5,401 bases of DNA from Trueperaceae bacterium (GTDB lineage Bacteria > Deinococcota > Deinococci > Deinococcales > Trueperaceae): the NCBI GenBank assembly GCA_007128755.1, contig SKWV01000083.1, forward strand, positions 1 through 5,401, given 5' to 3'. Positions 1 through 5,401 of the stretch are shown one piece after another; position 1 is the stretch's first letter, and every line of letters begins with the position of its first letter. A program made the position numbers and the translations under genes. Under the pieces are notes generated by a model. That model was given only the letters and a program-made list of their open reading frames with translations, had not been told where the DNA came from and did no database searches.

Positions 1-1
1 G

Positions 2-1153
2 GCGTTGCTCGACGACGCCGACGCCATCATCGACGCCAACGCCGGCGACGTGGAGCGCGAGCGCGCGGCCGGCACGGCGGCCTCGCTGGTCGATCGTCTG
101 ACGCTCGACGGGCCTCGGCTCGAGGGGATCGCGGCCGCGGTGCGGCAGGTGGCGACGCTCCCCGACCCGCTCCACCGCGTCCTCGACGGGTGGACGTTGC
201 CCAACGCTCTGCGCGTCCGCAAGCTGACCGTCCCGTTCGGCGTGATCGCGATGGTCTACGAGTCGCGGCCCAACGTCACCGTCGACGCCGCGGTGCTCGC
301 CCTCCGCGCGGGCTCGTCCGCCGTGCTGCGCGGCTCGTCCAACGCGCTCGCGAGCAACCGCGCGCTCGTCGCGAGCATGCGCCGCGCCCTCGCCTCGGTC
401 GGGGTCCCGGAGGACGCCATCGTGCTGGTCGACGACCCGGATCGCGAGCAGGTCACCCGCCTCCTGCGCGCGCGCGGGCGCGTGGACCTGGTGATCCCGC
501 GCGGCGGCGCCGGCCTGATCGACCACGTCGTCCGCACGGCGCAGGTACCGGTGATCGAGACCGGCGTCGGGAACTGCCACGTGTACGTCCATGAGGACGG
601 CGACCTCGGCCTCGCCCACGCGATCGCCATGAACGCCAAGGTCCAGCGCCCGGGCGTGTGCAACGCGATGGAGACCCTGCTCGTGCACGCCGCGGTGGCG
701 CCGGCGCTGCTGCCGGGCTTGCTCGCCGACCTCGCCTCGGCCGGCGTGCGGTTGCACGGCTGCGAGCGCACGATCGCGATCGCCGGCGCGGAGCTCGCCG
801 TGGCGCCTGCCACCGACGAGGACTGGGAGACCGAGTACTTGGACCTCGAGCTCGCGGTGCGCGTCGTCGACGACGTGGACACCGCCCTGGCGCACGTCGA
901 GCGCTTCGGCAGTCGCCACTCCGAGGCGATCGTCACGCGCTCGCGCGAGGTCGCGAGCCGCTTCCAGGACGAGGTCGACGCGGCCGTGGTGTTCGTGAAC
1001 GCCTCGACGCGCTTCACCGACGGCTTCGAGTTCGGCTTCGGGGCCGAGATCGGCATCAGCACGCAGAAGTTGCACGCGCGCGGGCCGATGGGCTTGGCCG
1101 AGATCGTCACGCACAAGTACGTGATCGACGGCGACGGGCAGGTCCGGGGCTGA
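2..1153 (+). CDS. proA: Gamma-glutamyl phosphate reductase (glutamate-5-semialdehyde dehydrogenase), 5'-truncated by the window edge
   Basis: Cytoplasmic enzyme of proline synthesis. It reduces gamma-glutamyl phosphate with NADPH to glutamate-5-semialdehyde, which cyclises to pyrroline-5-carboxylate. It belongs to the aldehyde dehydrogenase superfamily. Visible family signatures are YESRPNVTVDAA from base 257, a PRGGAGLIDHVV segment near 500-535, VPVIETGVGNCHVYV from 545, the catalytic-cysteine motif QRPGVCNAMETLL (Cys codon 659-661), and the C-terminal block FGFGAEIGISTQKLHARGP from 1031. The reading frame is already open at base 2 and its first residues (ALLDDADAIIDANAGD) match the interior of the family N-terminus. 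The TTG at base 5 is therefore probably not the true start. About 383 codons are present against roughly 415-420 in the family, so some 30-40 residues lie off the left edge. No frameshift or missing key residue is seen. proB is not in the window. The gene converges on the lipoprotein gene with 25 bases between stop codons. Identification is very secure. Confidence 0.97.
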   Translation, partial: ALLDDADAIIDANAGDVERERAAGTAASLVDRLTLDGPRLEGIAAAVRQVATLPDPLHRVLDGWTLPNALRVRKLTVPFGVIAMVYESRPNVTVDAAVLALRAGSSAVLRGSSNALASNRALVASMRRALASVGVPEDAIVLVDDPDREQVTRLLRARGRVDLVIPRGGAGLIDHVVRTAQVPVIETGVGNCHVYVHEDGDLGLAHAIAMNAKVQRPGVCNAMETLLVHAAVAPALLPGLLADLASAGVRLHGCERTIAIAGAELAVAPATDEDWETEYLDLELAVRVVDDVDTALAHVERFGSRHSEAIVTRSREVASRFQDEVDAAVVFVNASTRFTDGFEFGFGAEIGISTQKLHARGPMGLAEIVTHKYVIDGDGQVRG

Positions 1154-1181
1154 CGCGCCGCGCCGGGCGCGGCGCCCGTCA
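1151..1181. terminator. Shared GC-rich hairpin between convergent genes, candidate bidirectional terminator
   Basis: Bases 1155-1162 (GCGCCGCG) pair perfectly with 1168-1175 (CGCGGCGC) around a five-base apex. An outer TGAC/GTCA stem (1151-1154 with 1178-1181) is offset by a two-base bulge (1176-1177). The outer arms contain the TGA stop of proA and, read on the minus strand, the TGA stop of the lipoprotein gene. No T-tract follows on either strand, so it is not a canonical intrinsic terminator. A role in stopping both convergent transcripts is inferred from position and symmetry only. Confidence 0.5.
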
Positions 1182-2993
1182 GTACAGGTAGACGCCGCCG
1201 GACGCAGGAGCCGAATCGTCGGCCTGGTCGCCCCCGACCCCGACGGCGCCGCTGGCGTCGAGGGGAGCACCCACCGCGAGCGTGGCGCCATCGGCCGCGA
1301 GGGCGACCGCGAAGCCGTAGAAACGATTCGAGCTGGTGTTGGAGGCTTTGACGTACCCGCCCCGCGACCACGTGCCGCCGGCGGAGCGATCGAACACGTA
1401 GGCGGCGCCCGCCGAGGCGGCGGTCGTGTCGGTCTCGTCGGCGTCGATCCCGCTGGCGCCGCCGTTCTCGAACGGCGCGCCGACGGCGAGGCGCGCGCCG
1501 TCGGCCGAGAGGGCCACGGCGTAGCCGAACTGCGCGCCGAACTCGGCGCCGGCCTCGGTGTTGAAGGCCTTGAGGTACGCCTGGTGCGTGAGGCCGTCGG
1601 CGTCGCGCGACAGGACGTACACGGCGCCGGCGTAGCGCGCCGACGCGTCCGTCTGGTCGCCGTCGACGCCGGTGGCGGCGCTGCTCTCCCCCGAGGCGCC
1701 GACGGCGAGCGTCGCGCCGTCGGCCGACAGCGCGACCGTCGCACCGAAGAGGCCCTCCTCGTTGATCTCGGTCGCCTTGACGTAGGCCTCCTGCGACCAG
1801 GCGCCGTCCGTGCGGGCGAAGACGTAGACGGCGCCGGCGGCCGGGACGGAGTCGTCGCTCTGGTCGCCGTCGATCCCGGTGGCGCTGCTGGCCTCCTCCG
1901 GTGCGCCGACCGCGAGCACGTCACCGGCGCCCGAGAGCGCGACGGAGCTGCCGAACCGGTCGCCCGCACCCGTGTTGCTCGCCTTGACGTACGCCTGCTG
2001 CGACCACGCGGAGCCCGCGCGGGCGAACACGTAGACGGCCCCGGCGAAGTCGATCGAGGTGTCGCTCTGGTCGGCGTCGACGCCGATGGCGGCGCTCCGC
2101 TCACGGATCGCGCCGATCGCGAGCGTGTCCCCGTCGGAAGAGAGCGCGACGGAGGAGCCGAACTGCGCCCCCGCCCCCGCGTTGCTGGCCTTGAGGTAGA
2201 CCTCCTGAGACCAGACCGCGCCCGTGCGGCGGAAGACGTGCGCGGCGCCGGAGTTCGTCACGATGGCTCCGGCGACGTCGCCGTCGATGCCGACGGCGGG
2301 CGAGCTCTCCCTGTTCGACCCGACGGCGAGCGTGCCGCCGTCCGCGGAGAGCGCGACGGCGTGACCGAACCGGCCGAGGGTCCAGGGGTGCAGAGGCTTC
2401 ACGTAGGCCTGCTGCGACCAGGCGCCCGCCGCGGTGCGGACGAAGACGTAGACCGCGCCCGCCGACTGCAGGGCGTCGTCGTCCTGGTCGCCGTCGATCC
2501 CGGGCGCGCTGCTGCCTTCGCTCGGCGCGCCGACGGCGAGGGTGGTCCCGTCGGCCGAGAGGGCGAGGGACGCGCCGAAGCGATCGCCGGCGTCGGTGTT
2601 CGACGCCTTCACGAAGCCGATGGCCTCGACCAGCGAGCCCGAGACGGCGACGACGGGAGAGTCGCTGCACCCGGCGGCGTTGCAGGCCTGCAGGCGGTAG
2701 CGGGCGTTCACGCGCGACGGGAGGAACACCTCGAGCGCGAGGCTCGTCGCGTCGCGGGGCAGCGTCGCGATCTGGACGAACCCGGACTCCCCGTCGCGGT
2801 CCTCGAGCAGTCGGTAGCCGGCCTCGGCCACCGCCTCGGTCCACGTGAAGCGGAAGATCTTGACGTCCTCGACCTGGAGCTCGAGGACCGGTGCGACGGG
2901 AGGGGCGGCGGGCGTGCCGCCGCAGCCGACGACCAGGGACGCCATGACGGCGAGGAGAACGAGATGACGGATGCGACGACCGACGCGATGCAT
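1179..2993 (-). CDS. Exported lipoprotein with fibronectin-III-like domain and seven FG-GAP (integrin-type) repeats
   Basis: A 604-residue protein. Residues 1-23 form a lipoprotein signal: basic n-region (HRVGRRIRH), hydrophobic core, lipobox VVGC with lipidated Cys24. The +2 residue is Gly, which by the proteobacterial +2 rule suggests outer-membrane sorting (inference). A Pro/Ala-rich linker (25-37) precedes a fibronectin-III-like domain (about 38-118) with the FTW core strand and ARYRLQACNAAGCSDS. Cys104 and Cys109 are the only other cysteines and could form a disulfide. Residues 127-604 are seven repeats starting at 127, 197, 266, 335, 404, 473 and 547. The typical unit reads YVKASNTGAGDRFG, ALSADGxTLAVGAP, GIDGDQSDDS, GAVYVFAR. 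FG-GAP repeats form integrin-like beta-propellers, often with Ca2+ in acidic loops. Proteins of this architecture, often labelled integrin or FG-GAP repeat protein, occur in many bacteria. Ligand and role are unknown; adhesion or surface scaffolding is a guess. The ATG at 2993 is supported by AGGAG six bases upstream and by the signal peptide. It is monocistronic and divergent from gyrB. Confidence 0.9.
   Translation of the reverse strand: MHRVGRRIRHLVLLAVMASLVVGCGGTPAAPPVAPVLELQVEDVKIFRFTWTEAVAEAGYRLLEDRDGESGFVQIATLPRDATSLALEVFLPSRVNARYRLQACNAAGCSDSPVVAVSGSLVEAIGFVKASNTDAGDRFGASLALSADGTTLAVGAPSEGSSAPGIDGDQDDDALQSAGAVYVFVRTAAGAWSQQAYVKPLHPWTLGRFGHAVALSADGGTLAVGSNRESSPAVGIDGDVAGAIVTNSGAAHVFRRTGAVWSQEVYLKASNAGAGAQFGSSVALSSDGDTLAIGAIRERSAAIGVDADQSDTSIDFAGAVYVFARAGSAWSQQAYVKASNTGAGDRFGSSVALSGAGDVLAVGAPEEASSATGIDGDQSDDSVPAAGAVYVFARTDGAWSQEAYVKATEINEEGLFGATVALSADGATLAVGASGESSAATGVDGDQTDASARYAGAVYVLSRDADGLTHQAYLKAFNTEAGAEFGAQFGYAVALSADGARLAVGAPFENGGASGIDADETDTTAASAGAAYVFDRSAGGTWSRGGYVKASNTSSNRFYGFAVALAADGATLAVGAPLDASGAVGVGGDQADDSAPASGGVYLY
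1182..2615 (-). repeat. Seven tandem FG-GAP repeat units (207-222 bp each, last one short)
   Basis: Coding tandem repeats of the lipoprotein. In gene order they lie at 2615-2406, 2405-2199, 2198-1992, 1991-1785, 1784-1578, 1577-1356 and 1355-1182. Lengths in residues are 70, 69, 69, 69, 69, 74 and 58. Unit boundaries recur in DNA as variants of TTGACGTAcGCCTgCTGCGACCA on the plus strand. Copies are clearly diverged at DNA level, so they are old duplications rather than a recent expansion. Unit 2 has a degraded acidic loop (GIDGDVAGAI), unit 6 carries five extra residues, and unit 7 ends right after the VYLY strand. Confidence 0.9.
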
Positions 2994-2999
2994 GGTGGT

Positions 3000-3004
3000 C
3001 TCCT
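3000..3004 (-). promoter_or_regulatory. Ribosome binding site of the lipoprotein gene
   Basis: On the minus strand AGGAG lies six bases before the ATG whose first base is 2993. It is a strong Shine-Dalgarno match at ideal spacing and fixes the start of the signal peptide. Confidence 0.8.
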
Positions 3005-3011
3005 GGCGACC

Positions 3012-3034
3012 GAGCCGTGGTGGAACCGCGGCTC
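3012..3034. promoter_or_regulatory. Inverted repeat upstream of the lipoprotein gene (5' leader hairpin or operator)
   Basis: GAGCCGTGG (3012-3020) and CCGCGGCTC (3026-3034) are inverted copies matching at eight of nine positions, with a five-base loop. The odd pair is a G-U wobble if read from the plus strand and an A-C mismatch in the lipoprotein transcript. It ends eight bases upstream of the lipoprotein ribosome site. That position would suit a leader hairpin or a protein-binding operator. In such GC-rich DNA chance is a real alternative. Confidence 0.35.
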
Positions 3035-3203
3035 CTGGTCCGTTCCGGTTGTGGAGGGACTCAGGATGCTACCGCGAACGGCTCAGTGTGATCGGGGACC
3101 GCGCACGGTGACGATGCTCGAGCCGCCTCGTCGTGGGCGCCGCGCGTCCGCCGAACACTCCCGCGAAGGCGGCACGAGCCGCGTCCTACACGGTATCTTT
3201 CGT

Positions 3204-3233
3204 TTGACCGGGGAGGGCGCCGCGGGGTATCAT
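3204..3233 (+). promoter_or_regulatory. Sigma70-type promoter for gyrB
   Basis: TTGACC at 3204-3209 matches five of six consensus -35 bases. TATCAT at 3228-3233 matches five of six consensus -10 bases. The spacer is 18 bases. Such AT-containing hexamers stand out against the surrounding GC-rich DNA. Initiation is expected near 3240, giving a leader of about 158 nt before the gyrB start codon. Confidence 0.72.
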
Positions 3234-3385
3234 GCAGCGAGTGGAACGGCCCCTGAGCCGGTTCCCGTCCCTTTCTTCTTCGTCGTGCGGAGCCCCGTCC
3301 GCGACCAGGCGCCCGTGCAGCGGGCCTCTCATGTCACCGGCGGCCGAACGACGACCGCGTCGCGCGCGCGAGCGGAACCTGATAC

Positions 3386-3390
3386 GGAGG
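3386..3390 (+). promoter_or_regulatory. Ribosome binding site of gyrB
   Basis: GGAGG lies seven bases before the GTG at 3398. It supports this start, which also puts Tyr5 and Ile10 of the N-terminal dimer arm at the same residue numbers as in E. coli GyrB. Confidence 0.85.
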
Positions 3391-3397
3391 CACGTTC

Positions 3398-5356
<1,959 letters not shown>

Positions 5357-5370
5357 CGCGGGCCCCGTAG

Positions 5371-5389
5371 CGCCGCCTTCGGGCCGGCG
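5371..5389 (+). terminator. Hairpin with UUCG tetraloop after gyrB, candidate terminator
   Basis: CGCCGCC (5371-5377) pairs with GGCCGGCG (5382-5389), with one bulged G, around a TTCG loop closed by C-G. This is the exceptionally stable cUUCGg tetraloop type. It begins 15 bases after the gyrB stop. No T-run follows before the window ends, so whether it terminates transcription or protects the 3' end is uncertain. Confidence 0.45.
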
Positions 5390-5401
5390 AGGCGACACGA
5401 C

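Larger units (their letters stand above)
2994..3397. other. 404-base divergent intergenic region between the lipoprotein gene and gyrB
   Basis: It holds, left to right, the lipoprotein ribosome site (3000-3004), a nine-pair hairpin (3012-3034), a stretch with no recognisable element (about 3036-3200), a strong rightward promoter (3204-3233), the gyrB leader and the gyrB ribosome site (3386-3390). The leader has a pyrimidine-rich run around 3264-3284 and two weak five-pair hairpins: 3287-3291 with 3298-3302, and GCCCG/CGGGC at 3311-3315 with 3321-3325. I saw no convincing leftward promoter for the lipoprotein gene, no DnaA box, no tRNA or riboswitch, and no credible small gene. Confidence 0.7.

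Noticed and set aside
256..1371. A 371-codon minus-strand open frame opposite proA
   Set aside because: Ser/Thr/Arg-rich shadow with no domain; it overlaps both proA and the end of the lipoprotein gene.
3066..3095. Leftward -10-like TAGCAT (minus strand of 3066-3071) as promoter of the lipoprotein gene
   Set aside because: No -35-like hexamer at suitable spacing upstream on the minus strand; too weak to list.
3192..3231. Two GGTATC copies (3192-3197 and 3226-3231) as a possible direct-repeat operator, and TATCTT at 3194 as a second -10 element
   Set aside because: A six-base repeat is easily due to chance, the second copy overlaps the -10 element, and there is no acceptable -35 element 17-18 bases before TATCTT.

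Overview
The window is very GC-rich (by eye about 70% G+C), densely coding bacterial DNA. It carries two housekeeping genes and one exported repeat protein. The exported protein has a lipoprotein signal with a lipobox, and its +2 residue is not Asp. That suggests a diderm with lipoprotein export. High GC, a GyrB lacking the large gammaproteobacterial insertion and a lipoprotein of fibronectin-III plus FG-GAP repeats would fit a myxobacterium-like or other deltaproteobacterial lineage, but three genes cannot fix the phylum. This is a loose inference.

Layout: (1) 2-1153 (+) is the 3' 92% or so of proA, gamma-glutamyl phosphate reductase, cut by the left edge. (2) 1179-2993 (-) is a 604-residue lipoprotein: signal peptide, fibronectin-III-like domain, then seven tandem FG-GAP repeats that probably close into a seven-bladed beta-propeller. 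Genes 1 and 2 converge, and their stop codons lie in opposite arms of one GC-rich hairpin (1151-1181). (3) 2994-3397 is a 404-base divergent intergenic region with a strong sigma70-type promoter facing right, a leader of about 158 nt, and a hairpin just upstream of the lipoprotein gene. (4) 3398-5356 (+) is a complete gyrB (652 aa), followed by a hairpin with a UUCG tetraloop.

The three genes do not form a pathway. proA belongs to proline synthesis, gyrB to DNA supercoiling, and the lipoprotein is probably an envelope-anchored binding or scaffold protein of unknown ligand. Each appears to be its own transcription unit: convergent on the left, divergent on the right.

I found no mobile element, CRISPR array, RNA gene or clearly new multi-gene system. 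The points most worth a second look are the propeller architecture of the lipoprotein, two substitutions at the aminocoumarin-contact positions of GyrB (Gln136, Ser167), the altered QTK loop of GyrB, and the shared stop-codon hairpin.
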